DNA of 64,000 nt. Origin: Galbula dea (lineage: Eukaryota > Chordata > Aves > Piciformes > Galbulidae). The notes under the pieces were generated by a model. That model saw only the letters and a list, made by a program, of their open reading frames with translations. It made no database searches and had not been told where the DNA came from. Position 1 is the first letter of the stretch. Every line of letters starts with the position of its first letter. The position numbers and the translations under genes are program-made. This document shows, in pieces, positions 10,881-25,470 of this stretch. The stretch covers positions 1,805,311 to 1,869,310 of the forward strand of contig VWZX01010089.1 of assembly GCA_013399015.1 (NCBI GenBank), written 5' to 3'.

Positions 10881-13600
10881 CAATAAATAATGGACACTTT
10901 CAACACATAATTTGCATTTGAATTAACTAGGCTGGCTAAATTAATTCATCCATTATGAAAGGAGAATTTTACTGTCTATATTTTCAGGCTTCCTACTGTG
11001 CTAAGTTAAATGGGCATGGAGGTAAAAGACTACTGGCTTCATAGAAATTGCTACTAAATTAGATTCCTCCCAATTATTATCTAGTTCACACTCATAATTT
11101 GGAAGCCTAATGCTGATAGAAAGAACTGTCCCAGGGCCTTGTCTTCTCTCTGCTGTTCCTATTGAGGGTGTACAGCTATGATTGCCCTTTTGGGTAATAT
11201 GGAACTCCATCAAAGGTTAATGGCTGAAACTTTTTTACCAGGCCTGCCCCCCAAAAAGGGTTAAATCACATAGTTAAGGTTATTTTTGCATTAAATAGCA
11301 ATTTAACAGTCTGGGAAGGCTGAGGGGTGATTTCTTTGCAACATTATTTGAACTGCTCCTTTGAGAAAATCTCAACTAATCTTTAAATAGATGGCTGATG
11401 TAATAAATAACAATAGGTTGTTAATTATAAGTCTTATAGCATCATAAGCTACCTGGAGGAAGACATAAGCTTGGAGGTTTATGGAATAGGCAATATATTA
11501 CATTGCTCTTAATAAGGCATTAGCATTGTGTTTTCAAGTACACATAAGTTATTTTTTCATGAACTGGACCATCAGGATGTTCAAACTCACCCTCAAAAAT
11601 GCTGAAAACATTTGAAGAAGGGGAAAAGAGAAGTTTTGTCATGTCCCCTTTGCAAACAAACAGTGGCAGAGAAGGGAACCCATCTCGTAATTTGAATCGC
11701 TTTCTGGGTAAGGTCACAACCCTCTGCCCACACCACTTCAGCCCAAACACAAACTCCAGCCCAAGCTTCCTAAGGGACATACTGCATGGGAGCATGGTTC
11801 ACCAGCAAAGCCTGTTTAAATTACTGATACTCTCTGCTGATGTCTGGAGAAAACTTGTTCTGGTTGGGGAAGAGGAACAAGCAAGTGATGGATGGCTATG
11901 TGACACCACTACCCTTTGCTAGAGAAGCTTTTGACACCTTTGATGGAGTCCCAGAAAGGAGAGAGAGGCTTGTACCAGGTCTCTCAATTCATACAGCCAG
12001 GTGGAGAGAGGATGGATTTTGGCAGAACAGCACTGCTCTCCCAGAACAGCTATGTTGGAAAGCAGAAGGTGTGTCTGTAGCTCATCCTTTTCCAAGCTTT
12101 GTGCCCAACACCTTGGTCTACCTCCTTCCTCTCCCTAGGGAGATGTGATGCACTCCAGCAGGTTTTTTTTGGTTGGTTGGTTGGTTTTGGTTTGGGTTTT
12201 TTTTTCCCTCTATTAATATATTCACAATGGAGAAAAAAAATTACCTCAGTCCTTGCCATGCTGGAATATTATTCCTCACTCCACATGGATCTCAGTGGCA
12301 TGAGGAAGGCAGAAGACAGGAGGCCAATAGCTCAGCACTGCTCTCCTTGCAAGGGGACTGTGATCCACTGCCTGGAGAATCCTGGTACCAAGAGTTAGAA
12401 ACAATCAAGCACTTATTTTAGGCTGCCATGAGGAAACAAGCTGCATGAATCAATGCCTGCTAAAGCTGCTCAGTTTCCACTGTCCTTCCTCATTGCCTAT
12501 TGATTCTTCCTTGCAGAAAGCAAACCACATTGCAGCAGAAACCCACATTGTTACAGAAAGTCCAAAGGGACCATTCTCCTTCCCTGCCTCCTTGTGACAC
12601 TTAGAAGATGGGACCAGGCTTTGTGGCAGTCTGTCCTTGCTGTGTCACTTCTACACCAAACAGGATATTGTGCATGTATTTTTTCAGCATTAAATGTTAA
12701 TAGGCAAGTTGTGTTTTCCTGGAAGTCACATCCTTCAGGATCTAAATCCATTTACAGAATTGCTAAGGTTTCTTCCCTTGCTTTTAGATCCAGAGGAGAT
12801 TAAAAACTTTACATCTAAACAGAGTGAGCTTGAACATAATAACAGGATGGGACTTAAAACATTGATTTTCTTATTAGTGGAAGGTTACAGCACAAAGCAG
12901 CCACTGCATGCAGAGCAAGGCTAGATTGACATCCTCTAGAGCAGCAACACCCTGAAACCTTACAAGAGAACTTTTTAAAGTATCCACTAAGTGAGGAGCA
13001 TAGAAATTACCTAGGTGAATACAACTAAACTACCTGAAATGAATGAATGGCAAATGGCTGACTCTAGCATTAACCATCTTTAAATTAACAGCAAACTCTG
13101 ACTGCACTTGGGTGGAAAAAGAGTGGAGCAGATTGCCACTGAAGGGAGTTAGCACCTTTCCAGCCAGAGGCTGATGGTGATGAAAGGGATGTTTAGAGAC
13201 ATCATAGCTACAGGTCTGCATTCTTAAGTTTTTGCAAGCCAATACAAATCAGAGAGTGCTGTAAGGAAACATTTTCAAGTACTGGGCAATGTGATATCAA
13301 AGGTAAGAAAGAATAAAAGTATCTCACAAATCACAATTATGAGGATGGGTTTTCTTCAAGATTCCTTCAAATTTTCAATATATAATATATATTAAATATT
13401 GTTGCTGATGTGTTCCCTGAGCCTTCTAATCAAGGAAACAAAAGATCCACATTTCCTAAGCTAATGTGAACAAGGTAGCTTCCTTCCATATTAGAAGCAT
13501 TTCAGCAAATGATTTCTGTGTCTCTGAAAAGGTCATTTATTTGGCATGAGTGACAGATGCCATAAACTTACTTGTATGTCAGTTCAGCTCAGCTGAACAC
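10881..13600. other. Non-coding DNA with one GT-rich simple tract
   Basis: An AT-rich patch at about 10905-10965 carries homeodomain and octamer-like words (AATTTGCATTTGAATTAACT, TTAATTCATCC). A GGTT-type simple tract lies at 12161-12206. An AT-only stretch occupies about 13376-13400. The overlapping frames at 11599-12421 and 12551-12924 have no recognisable domain. Confidence 0.6.
12161..12206 (+). repeat. GGTT/T-rich simple repeat
   Basis: A T run, then four GGTT units, then GGTTTTGGTTTGGG and a second T run. On the minus strand it reads as an A/C-rich tract like those at 48086-48163 and about 61307-61385. It is a degenerate microsatellite, possibly the decayed tail of an old retroposed sequence. 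Confidence 0.85.
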
Positions 13601-13870
13601 AAAGCAAATCAATTTAGCCTGGTCATGTATAATTACCTGCTGGAGCAGGATCCAGCCACTTGCATTTATTAGTATCAACAATGCCACAGAAGCATTCTAC
13701 ATTCAAGAGCAATTTTGATTAGCATGAGGTTGTAGACAGCTCTTCCTTCTGAAGTCCTTCCTTCTCTTGGAGTTTACAACATGACCATTACAGTATAATC
13801 ATTTTATTATTCTTTGTATCATGATAACAATTAAATTCCAATTAGGAATGAAGAAATTATGAGGTCCAGC
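13601..13870. promoter_or_regulatory. AT-rich block resembling a conserved non-coding element
   Basis: The block contains many ATTA/TAAT cores (GTATAATTACC near 13627, TTTATTAGTATC near 13664, TTTTGATTAGCATGAGG near 13712, ACAATTAAATTCCAATTAGG near 13827) with little simple sequence. This is typical of developmental enhancers but not diagnostic. Inferred from motif density only. Confidence 0.18.
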
Positions 13871-16800
13871 ACCAGAATAGCAGGACCAAGTTTTAGTTGA
13901 AGGGAAAAAAAACCCTCAAGGGGATGTGTTTCCAGGAGCTGGAAGACTGCATGTGCTCACAGGACATGAATTTGGGGCCTTAGCTCCTCTTTCTTTCTTC
14001 CTGTTGCCTTGAAATTATTTTTTCATGTATACAGAACACATATATTCTGGGTGAATAGTTTCATCAGCTCTGATCACCCATGCTTATAAAACACCCCAGC
14101 ACTCACTGCTACATTGCAAGTGTAGCTTAAAAGGCCTTAAAAGTGGCACCACATCAGTTTATGGGTGAGACATGTTTTTGTTGTTCATCATTCCTTCATG
14201 AAACAATTTAATAGCAAATTATATATATTCCTCAATAAACTGATATTCTTTGCTAGGAGATAGTTAACATTCTAGATTGTTTGTTTTTTTTTTTCTCCTT
14301 GCTTTCTGGTATGTATAGTTTGGGGAATTCTGGATATTTAACCTAGATAGGTTTTAATCTGTTTAATAAGATGAGAACAACAAATGCTTGCAAAAGGGAC
14401 ACACATTCATTAGAAAAGTCAATTCAATATTTATTTATGTACTTGCATGATGCTCCTGAATCTCTGAGACAAAAGAGAAAGACTGTGGAGTATAAAATGA
14501 TTGACTGATGGCAGCCAGCCAAAAACTTCAGACAAATTAGGTTAGTATTTTTAGTCTGTACAGAATAGTCAACCACATTAAGAAAATGTGAAGTAACCAA
14601 TCATTGCAGGAGAATTTAGAGGATACAGGTTAAATACAGGTTAAATGCCTACTAGCCTGCAACATAACTCTGGGCTTACCTAGTAGTGGTTCTGTCAGGT
14701 TTATTTTTGTATGTGATGCTGGAGCTATCTGGTTCCATAAAATGAAAATTAAATTAGAAACAAATTACAAAGACAGAAAGATTACACAACACAGTTGTAA
14801 AATTAAGAAGCTTGACCTCATTGGACCCATCACTAAGCTACCCAGCAGGAAAATTTGACAGCCTTCATCAGACAACTATTTCCCTGATGCCCTTCCAGAG
14901 CACCAGAAACTACCAGGATTCCCCAGGAGTTCTTTAATCATACAACCTGCCTGGATGTTTTCCAGCATAAATGGTGTTTAAAGAACAAAGAATATAATTC
15001 TATACAATGCAGAATGCAATTTATCTTGTTTTGGTGAGGTTCCTGCTGAAGTCCTGCCTCTGGAGGTAGTGTAGTCAAAATCAATTCTCACCTCCATTCA
15101 TCGTGCCTCAGGGATGAATGGATGCAGCCTTTGTGTCACATCCATAAAAGCTGCTTCCATTATTCTCCAATCCCCCCAAAACAAGTATAATTCAATTGAT
15201 TTTTCTCTATGCCACTGAGAAGGTTAAAAGGGACAAAACTGGGCAAAAGGAAAGAGAGCAGCAGCAATGTAGAGCTCTGAAAGCACTAGGAACAGCGAGA
15301 AGTTGGAGTTAATAGAGGATGATCTTATGCAGAGAGGCTGCAAAGATCTGTCTGGCAACTATATAAAGCAGCAAAAACTCTGGCAACAGCAATGCCAAAG
15401 GAACATGCTTTTAGTTTTGCAGTCTTTGCCCAGTTATGACAATGGTGTTTCCCTCTACTTATTTTTTATCCCATTGACATGATGCCTAGTGGACAACTTC
15501 AGGGACCAGTTTCTTATTGGAACCACCATTAGATGCTCCTAAACTACAAAGAGCTCTTGCACGACTCCAGGATCCTCCTATTTTTACCTTGTTTGCTGGA
15601 AACAATGAACATTTTCTTTAATACATTTTGCTGTACCTGAACTAATGGGTTCACCAGAAAATTTCAAGCTATGGAGAAAACACCACTTGTTATTACCTTT
15701 TCTTTTGCTGTCAGGAGAATCTAAATGAAAAATAGCATTTTCAAGTCTAAGCCTTGAAAAGAAACATTTTAATTTTAATACTACTGCTCTTTGGGGGGCA
15801 AAAAAGCCTGCAAAGCAAACACATCTCCTTCTTCTGAATCATGTTGTTTCACTGTTTAGATCTCAGCATTTACTGCACATGGGACAAAACACCATTATTC
15901 TTATTTACATGATAGCCTGCCATTAGAAAAGGAATACATATACATGAACCTGAGTGTATGTATAAGGACAATGTCTTCCCAAATATTCTGCTTATTCAGT
16001 CACAATATAAGAAGAGAAAAGAAAGAGTCATTGCCTTTCTTAGAATTTGAGGTAAGCTGTTAGAAAATTTCTAAAGCTTTTTAGGTAAATAAAGCATTTG
16101 CTACATCCAGTGAGCAGTGGAAGGCAGAAATACCATGACCTAGGAATGTGCAGACTGAATAATTGCATAAAAAACCCCACCAAGAACCTGTATGAACTTC
16201 ATAAACCATTCCTGCAACAGATCCTTTTGGTTGTTCAGTGTCATGATCTACAAGAGTTAAGGGATTTTATCTGCAGCAGCTATAAGTAGACTTAGTCACA
16301 TATACTCTTTCAGCCTTGAACTCAGTTAAAAAAGCTCAAAAAGTCTAGATCACATCATTTTAGGTCTGACCACACCAGCTGAAGACAACACTGGCCTCCA
16401 ATCTAGCTTCTTCCTTCCTTAAAAGAACCTTTATGCTGTGGCTGGTATTTTGGCCTGGTAAGCACTTATGGATTTATTCTAGTCTCTTCACACTTTGTGA
16501 CTGAGGCCAGAAACCATGATATCCCTCAGGATGCAATGTTGGATTTCCTTCTCCCTTCTGAAAATGTAATTGGAGCAGAAATGAAATGTCCTAGAAGTTA
16601 ATTGCTAAGGAAAAAAAAATACACCACTGTAGCTCATCAGGCACATAGGCTAATACCCATCTGACATTTCATTTATATCTCCCTTTTTCTCCCTTCACAC
16701 TCTGAAATTAAATTAGACCTGATGATCTCCTGGTCTGACATTGAAGGGGGCACAAATGCATCAGGCTCAGGACAGCCCTCTCCTGCTGAGGAAAAGACCC

Positions 16801-17320
16801 TAAAAAGCATATGGAGAATGCACTGGGTCTTGAAAGCCAAAACTCTGCCTCCTCATTTTCCATGTTGCTTTTCAAACTCTATTGCTTTTCCTACTCTATA
16901 TTCCTTGCAAATACTTTTCCCTCAACAGAAACTCCAGCTTGGAGGGGTGTGTGAAAAGATGATATAATATTTCACAGGTATTAGTAAAACAATTTTGCAG
17001 ATGACATTGGAAAGACACCAAATACTTCTTAGATGTTTTGAAAAGTTCTTATCTCCATATTTTTCCAGCAGTGGTAGGGCTCATTATTTCTGGATCACCC
17101 ATCTGGGTTTTAAGAAGATTGAGTTGAACATTTTATAATCTTCTAAAGAAAAGAAGGAAATGATAGCCTAAGCTCTCCTGTGAGCAAGGAGAACCAGTAC
17201 CAAGACAGGGTCACTGTTATCCAATCTGGAAAGGGGAGGAAAGAGATGTTACCACAGGGACCCTACCTACACATCTCCCCAGGCAACTTGAACTCTTCAG
17301 ACAAATAACTTGCAATGAGG
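13871..17320. other. Non-coding AT-rich DNA, nothing specific
   Basis: No gene, RNA or recognisable transposon. Contains short A and T runs, for example at about 14284-14295, and a small repeated GATACAGGTTAAATACAGGT near 14621. The few open frames are short and lack features. Confidence 0.7.
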
Positions 17321-17490
17321 CAAGGGCTAAAGTCCATAATTACCTAGCTATTTTGAGTCATAATTAGCTGCAATACATATACTTCACTTTAAACCAGCTA
17401 TGAATAGAATAAATGCCAGGGACTGCCATCTGCTCCCTAAGCCATAATTAACTGCCTGCTTATAAAATACATATATATTTATCAAATTAG
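17321..17490. promoter_or_regulatory. Cluster of homeodomain-type motifs
   Basis: At least three TAATTA/TAATTAG-type cores lie within 130 bp (AATTACCTAGC near 17338, CATAATTAGCTGC near 17359, CATAATTAACTGC near 17443), followed by an ATATATTTAT tract. Such spacing is seen in vertebrate enhancers. Conservation is untested, so this is a weak inference. Confidence 0.2.
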
Positions 17491-20400
17491 TTTTAATAGT
17501 GCTTCTTTTACTGGAACAGCACCAAAAAAGGTGAAGAAGTGAGTCCTACTGCTTGAGGCAGAGAGGCTGGAGACACCAAGAGCTCTCACAGGAAGCTGCT
17601 CCAGATGCCAACAACGGGTGTGCAGACAGGCACAGCTATGCCCTACCACCCATGGACAGTACCCAAATACTGCTTCTTGGAAGAATTTGAGGTTCCTGAT
17701 TATATCATTCCATTGGCAACATAGTCCAGAAAGACTTTCTCTGAAGGCTGAGATACTTAGCTGTTTTATTCTGAAGAATAATGTCCCTTGATAGATGCTT
17801 TTCCCCCAGGTCTCTCTGCAGTACAACCAGTAGTACACCCCTTATTAATTTCAGGATGAGTAGCATTAATGCTTTGCCATAGGACAGATTTTGTCATAAA
17901 TTCCACATTATGACTGCAACTCAGACACTCCTTGCTGGAAAAATACACTTTGGGTCAGATTTTACAAGTATTTCAGGAGCCAAAGTGTACATTTGACATT
18001 GTTTTCTGAGGAAGCTGGGAATCCAAATGCATCAAAATCCAGCTATTCAGCCCAACCTCAGAGTCTTTCTGAATTTCCAAGGGCTACAGGCTAGATGAAT
18101 TTCAACTTCAGATTAGGAAGCACTGTCATTACATTAAAAGTGGAGCTTCCTAAATCAGTCTACCCATGGGAAGTCTCCACCAAAGGAACCAAAGAGATGG
18201 CCCACAGCTTCACCATCCCTCTTTGCACACTTGGTGATTTTGCAGGACCCTGTCTGTCAGGTTTTCTCCTGCACAGCAACAGTACATTTTACATTATTTA
18301 CATCTCATCTAGATATTGGCTATCTCTTTGTTTTAAAGCCTATGCTTCCTTCCTGGAATGATGGAGGTCCATCATGAGTTAGGAAGATAATGAGAAGCTC
18401 CATAAGATGCACTGATGGGGCTCTGGGTTTCTTTGTGCTTATCTCAAATCAGACCCTTAGGAACTGAACTTTATTCCCACAGGGGAATACCCCCATGTTG
18501 TACCAAGCTGCCATAGCAACCTGCAGACATTCCATAGCCTTCCCTGATCATGGTCGGGATCCCTGCCCAGCTAGCTCTGCTTCTCCCCTAGGGGTTAGAG
18601 CTGTCCCCTTTACACAGCCATGCTGATGCTATCAGGACCCATCACCTGCTCTTGTGTCATTTATATGAGAGCAGAGTCAATGATTTCACCAAATCCATCA
18701 CTGAAGGCTGGTAAATGAAGTGTGACAGACTCCTTCTCACTTAATGCCTGTGGTGGTGCCAGATGACAGCAGTGACACTGCTGTGACTACCCCACAGCAG
18801 AGCAGGTACATTTATTCAGTGACACATATGCCTGTCTCTATTTTTCAACTGTCTCCCTCTCCACCACCCCACAAGGATAACTAGCTCTGAATGCCATTTC
18901 TTTCAGCCTGCAGGGTTAAAAAAACCCCAAACAACTGTAGCCTCAGAAGTCCCTTTATTTCAGCAGATGGGCAGGAACCCCCCCAAAGCCCCAGAAGCCT
19001 GCATAATGTCTTCATGAGTTGCTGAAGGTGGAAAAACTCTGGCAGCAATTCTTTTGCTTGTCTGGGGAGCTGAAGGCCCTTTGCAAGTCTGGATGAAATA
19101 TTGCTTCAGTATTGGGATGATATGCTGTACAAAGCTGGCTATATTGCAGATGATGAGTGGGAGGAGACAGAGATCACAGCTCTTTTTTGGAGGAGAGAAG
19201 GGAATGCAATTTTACAAATGGGACCAATAAAATTAGTCAAGCAACTTCAGAGCTTGTTTCATCAATGTTGCTCACAGCTTCTTTCAGTCTCATGCCTGCT
19301 CCAATAACAGAATACAAGCTCCTGTTGTTCCAGTAAATAAGCTGGGACAGGCTTTTTTCTCCCCTCTCCTGCAGAGGCCACCACCAGCAGGTTGAGAAAG
19401 ATGCTTTTATCCCATAAGATTAAGACATGTAGCTAAAAAAGTGAGCTTAAAAAAAATATTAATTACAGAAAAACACTGCCATCACCCTGGGCTTGCTGAG
19501 AAACACACAGAGCCCTCTTCCTTTGACCACAACCATCCTGCTCCCCATTCTTATGGTTATTCATGAACTTAGGATCCCATTCAGTAAGACCATTAGGTAA
19601 AGGAGCTTTACTGCTCAAACAACCTTGCTTCTGAGAGTCCTTACATCTGAATCCTTATGGCTTTTCTCCAGAAAAGCACTTAAGCATATGCCTCTATAGT
19701 CAAGGGAACATTCTTTCTGGGGCTTCATGGGAACTCCTCATGCACTGGGATTCACAAGTGCTGTGTTGAATAAGGACCTCCCACTTATTTGTCTGATTAA
19801 GAGCACCAGGCTCCTTAATTAAAAACAAAACCAGACAGGTATTGTATGCCACTTATTGGAATAATTGTGCAGGTTCTGTGAAAAGTTATCACTGCTTTCT
19901 TAAGAAGATTTCTAAATATACACACACAGCAATAATTAAAACTCTCCTTTCCAGAAACATTTTCCTGGCCCCACAGCATCAGAGGCCTGGGTTTATCAGG
20001 GTTAGGGACAACTGGGGTCTCACCCTGCTCTGGATATTAGAGAGAGATGTTCAAGTGACAGGACCACTCTTTGCTATCATCTTGGATAATAAAATTGAAG
20101 CAAACACCTCAGATGGAATGAGAAGGTTGTCTTCCCCTCTGTTAATTTGTATTTTATCATAGATTTCAATTATGCTGGCCACTGAAGCATGCAGAATTCA
20201 CATACTTCTTGCTGCTGCCTCTATAAATAAGCAGAGCCAAAGCTGCATGTTCCTGTGATCCCTACAGCCAAGCTTTTGCAGCTGTGAAAAATGCTCAGGC
20301 TTCCTCCACACACCCTGGCATTGAGTTGCTTTGCTTTCTCTGACAGATTGGATGCAGTTCTCTCCTCTGCCTCCTCCTTTTGCCACTCGACCTGTGAACA

Positions 20401-23400
20401 GCCATCTGCCTTCTGAAGCCACGTTACCTTCGGCGAGGCCAGAAATTTCTGAGTGCCAACCAAAGTTAAGCATTCTTATTTACCTCTTCTGAGGCAGATC
20501 TGAGCATACATTTCCCTAGGGAGAACAACCAACCTCCATCTGTATGCCCATCTCAAACAGACAGCCAGCTTCCTCCCAGAGTTGAGGCTTTTTTACTGTA
20601 ATCCATCTCTAAATTTCATTTTCACATTCTACAGCTCTCTCCAAAGGGAAAGGCCCAGAGAGATTAGAAACACTGACATTTAGATGACCAGAGTAATGAC
20701 AAGCTAACAATACATTAATTCAGGGAAACCATGAGCTTTGCCTTGCTCAGGAAGAGCCTACTGTGAAGGCAAGAGCAAATGCCTTTCCCCCTTTCCCACC
20801 TGCTGAAGGTGCAGTGCTGCTGCCCTGAGTGAACATCATCTCATTCCCCCACTGCAGGCCAGCCCTGTGGCGATTTTCAATTGGCTTTTTGTCTCCTCCT
20901 TAATCCAAAAGCTGGCTTCTTGACAGTAGGCAATGGGTGTCTAAGTGCTCTCAGACAGCTCTCCTAGCAAGGGGCTTTCCTTACTCAAAAATTGGATGGC
21001 AGCATGGTGCCTTTACCTGTCAGCTTCCCCGACACCAACTGCTTTTCTCATTGATCAAGCACTTCTCTGACAAGACTTAACCAGGGGCCAAGCAGCTCTG
21101 ATCTATGTACAAAGGGCATTGAGATAAGGCTTAGTCAAAAGCACTCAACTCAGTTTCTCAGGGGCTGTGGTGTAAGTTTGGTGCAGTATTTCATCCCCCA
21201 AATCTATTAACGAGCTACAGCTAAAGCTGAGTGGAACAAGGCCACCAAACCAAGTCATGTTCTGGTGCTTGAAGCTGTGCAGTTACAAGGGCATGCAACA
21301 TGCTCTGGAGAGCAGATTCTTGCTGCAAAGCTGTGGTTATTCCTAAAACTCTGGGATAAAGGCTAAAACTAGGAACACCTGGCTAAAATTTGTTACCCTT
21401 CCTCCACAGTCACAAACAGCCTCTCGCTTGCACAGTACAGACTGAGTACAGCAGCCTTGGTGCTATTAAGGCTCAGCACCAGGAAAATTTCTTTTAGACA
21501 CTTGTAAAGTGGCTCAAGGCTTAGGAAGAGGAAGGGGAAAGTGCATTTGATGGCTGGGGCCGAGAGGCCAGTGGGAAGCCATGCACCTACTGCTGAGCAA
21601 TTCCATCAGTACTGCTGCTGCAATAAAATTGGGAGCACAGTGGCAAGAATTAGCCAAGATTTGTGCCTGTAGCAAGTGAAAAGCTTTGCCTGAAGCAGCA
21701 GATTGGGTCCAATGTAAAGGGAGAACCTATTTTGTAGAATTGCAGCTCTTAGCTTTTCTTCCCTCTTCAATTGGTCTCCCTCTGTGCTGCTCTGAGCATA
21801 TACCTTCATGCTCAGCTATTATTAATTCTGTCAAGCTGCTAGGGATCCACTCACGTGGGAAATGTGAAAGCACATCATCCTCCTCCTCATCCAAACTTAG
21901 GAACTTGAGACAAAACCAAAACAAACCCCAATGACATGCATCCAAATAAGAGTGTTAAAAAACCAGTCCAGAAAAACCTACAAGGCAGAGTCCTCACTGT
22001 AACCAGATTCACACATCTCAAACCAAGAACTAGTTTACTGAGAAGTTTGGATTTTGTATTCATTATCCCTTAAAAGAAAAGGGAAAAAAACCCCAGCAGA
22101 TTGTGGAGCCTCAGCACTAAGCTAGTCACAGCCTGGGAGAAGTCACCTTCATTCACAAAGCATGAAACTTTCTTTCTCCCAAGGGAGAGAAAGTCTTGAC
22201 ATCTTTTGAAACACAGAGCATGCTGCAGATACAACCTTCCTATTTATAGCAGAGAGCAGGCCAAGGCAGACAGAGATGCCTTTGGTCCCCTGATGTTTTC
22301 CTGCATAAGAATGGAAGTTAAGGGGTTTTACTCTGACAGGCTGCTTCTATGGGTTTCATCTGCAGACAGCTGAAGGACTTTACTAATTCAGTCAAAAAGC
22401 ATCCTTCATCCATGCTAGTTTGTACCTCGAGTTTCTATCAAGTTACAACACACTCCTTTCAGAAGTGAAGTTATTGCAGCTAGCCAACCAAAAAATACAA
22501 AATCAACCCTCAATCAACCTCTGTCTGATATTTATGCTTGGACTACTGCAACTTGCCTATCCTAAATTCTAGGTTATTGAAAACTGGTAATAACTCCCTA
22601 GATACAGCTGACAAAGTGATGAACAATACCTCCCTCTGCAACAGTAACAAAGATTTTTTGTTAAGCTAGGAACATCAAGGGAGGGCTTTTAATACCAGTA
22701 GTTGAACAGCATTAAAGGCCAAGATCTTTCTCAAACAACTTCACCAAGTCAGAAGCTAGAGGATTCATACCCTTCCTGCTCAAAGAGGGTGCCTGTGTGT
22801 TTTAAAAACCAGGGCCTCTTTTGTTCTTAGATAATGAAATGTGTTCCTTTAGACAAGTTACTATTAAAACAAGTTCTCCATAGAATTTGAAGAGGGCTGG
22901 AGACAATTTGAGGAAAAGCACAGCATTCATGCTGGCTGTAGAAAGGGCACAGTGTATAAAGCAGCCATCTGCAGTACTTTATCTCCTCATCAAATCTATA
23001 AACCAAAGGATTGTATTTTAGAAAAGAATTGTTTGAGAAAGGGTTACACCTCAGGAAGCTCAGCTGTGTTACTCATGAAGAAGCAGGGCTTTTTTTTTTT
23101 TCCAGAGTGGATTTTGGGCAGAAATCCTGTTGTTTTGCACAAGAAAGGTCACATTGCTAAAAACATACCAAAATCTCCTAACAATACCAAAGGCTTTTAG
23201 TCTTTGAAAGAGTAAAAGAGGAGAGATTCCTAGCTCCTGCTGGTCAGTTGTCCTCACTGTCCTAAATTTCATCTGACTTGACCTCATGGCTCCATAGGAA
23301 CATTGCCAAGCTGTGCTTTAAGGGCAGCCACAAGGATCATGGTTGAGACAGCACTGAGGCTTTGTTGTCCTTCCCAACAGAGATAACCTGGTGGTCTCTA

Positions 23401-25470
23401 GATCTTGAGGGAAGTTTCCCACTCACGTGTGTTTCTCCTCTGAAACAGCCCACTCAACAGAAATAACCTCTGGGAAATAAGTAAGTGTGGAATTTATGTT
23501 ATTGGCATCACTTGAATCTTAATATCAAAACAAGCTGATGGATTAAAAAGAGCTCCAATAAATTGAAAACACTGTGGGTATTGCCTTTGCAAAAACTCAT
23601 CCTTTTCAGTTTTATTTGCCTTAACTTCAGGGCAAAACAGAAGGGCAACTTCTATGAATTTCTTCAAGGAGAGAAACTCTTTTCTCAGCCCTCTCTTAAT
23701 GCCATCACCTCCCCAGAACTGCAGGTTAAATGAAGTTCAGTGACCTGTGTAATCAGAAGGTATAACTTACAGAAGACTTGACTACTCCACGCTGCATCCA
23801 TAAACACAGAATCTCATTTCACTCTGCCACCAAGACAAGTGTCTCTTCTTGCCCATGAATTAACTATGTTCTCCCAGCCCTTTGGAGGCAGCAGCCAGAC
23901 TTCCTTCCAAACCTCACAGAAAGGTGGAAGCATCATCCTTTTGAGTCTGGAGAGGTTAGACTCCAAAATGCCTCTCACCAGCACGCACAGATCTGTCACT
24001 GTAGCTCATGTTTCCTGGCTTAGCCCTGGTAACAACTTGTCCAAAGTGACTGCAGAAGCCACTTTCTCTCACTGCAAACCTACTTCATGTGATATGTGTA
24101 GAAATCTGCATGGTCAAAGGCAAAAAAGAGGCAAGATTTCACCACGACACAACCTTCAGCCAGAAAAACCTTGCTTGCTAGAAACTCGGAGGTGTACCCA
24201 TGCCTCACCTCTTCTACCACCTCTAAGCACAGGGTTAGGTGTCAGACAAAAAAAAGGTGGAAAAAGAAAAAAAGGTGGGAAAAGTGGTTATTTTGGGAAG
24301 CAAAGTTTACATTTCACCTAGGACCAACCCTGAGACTGAGGCCTTGCAGTTGGTGGCTGGCTGAACTGGAGGCAAAAGTAGCCTTTCACTTGTAAGATTA
24401 GATCTGCCTGTGATGCTATCAAACATCACAGTTCCTGAAGAAAGGATGGAAGCATAGTGACCCACCTCTTTCTACCCATGTACAGAGCTGATATACTGGT
24501 TTTCACATAGAAATTGCAAATACAGGACAGATTTGTTAATTCCCATTCTTTTAAACCAGTATGAAACTCTACCCCTTCCTTCAGATGACAAACATTTCAC
24601 CTCCACAAGCACTGGCTCCAAGTTGCAGGCATCTGGTGATGTACACCTTACATGAAGATCACTCCACTGAGGTGAATGTCTTATTATGGATTTTTTTTGT
24701 CAGCAGCATGTGAACAACACCCACAGGTAATCCCTCTTGAAACAGTTCTAAGGATACCAAAGCAAAGCCTACAACAGAAGTGCAATGCTGTAATTCTGAC
24801 TGGCCTGGATGGGTTTAAACTACTCAAACCCAGTAGCTTTTAATTATATCACCCTGTGGTGATTACATCTCAGCAAGCTCATGCCACCACTTCCATCCTC
24901 TGCTCCATGAGCACAGCAGGATTAAGCAATGCCATCCAGCTCCTGCTGCTCCCCATCTCCAGCTGCTACAGTGCTCTGCCTCTGGGCTATCCCACATTTT
25001 CATCTTCTGTGTTCACCCTCAGCCTGCTTCCCCCTCTTCACCCAGGTAAGAGGAAAACAAATACCTCATGCAACCAGTTTACTACACAGACAGACTATAT
25101 TCTTTTATCCTTATCTTGCTCCCTGAGATAACAAGGACAAGAGAGAGCTCTCTGAAGAGCTCAGATTGTGGACATGGAAAATGTCAGGTCAGACACAGGG
25201 AGCTATAAATGGCAGTGAAGCTCAGGGTGAAGGCAGGCAACTCCCACCTAGGTCAGGCAATATCAATTTTAACTGCTTCTTGCATGAAATAAAGAACAGG
25301 GGAAGGAAATGCACCTGTTTGCTCAAACTTGGCCATTTTGCAGTTGGTTTGAAAGCACCAAATTGAATTTTGAAATGCTATCATGAGAAAGGTTAAAAAA
25401 TGTAAATAAATGTGAAGTAGGTTTAGCCATAAGGGATGTTTTCATTTTCCCTGGGCCAGCTTGCTCACTC
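17491..25470. other. Long non-coding stretch without recognisable elements
   Basis: I found no gene, RNA gene or transposon in these 8 kb. Four CpGs lie within about 50 bp at 20388-20435 (CACTCGACC, CCACGTTACC, TTCGGCGAGG), which is unusual here but has no further support. An A-rich tract with two AAAAGGTGG words is at about 24249-24285. The longest open frame (160 codons, 23839-24321) has a lysine-rich end produced by that tract and no domain, so I do not call it coding. Confidence 0.65.

Noticed and set aside
12161..12206. GGTT-rich tract as interstitial telomeric repeat
   Set aside because: The unit is GGTT/GGTTT, not the vertebrate TTAGGG, and the tract is short and irregular.
23839..24321. 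160-codon plus-strand frame with a lysine/glycine-rich end
   Set aside because: The basic end comes from an A/G-rich tract with AAAAGGTGG words. The rest shows no recognisable features.
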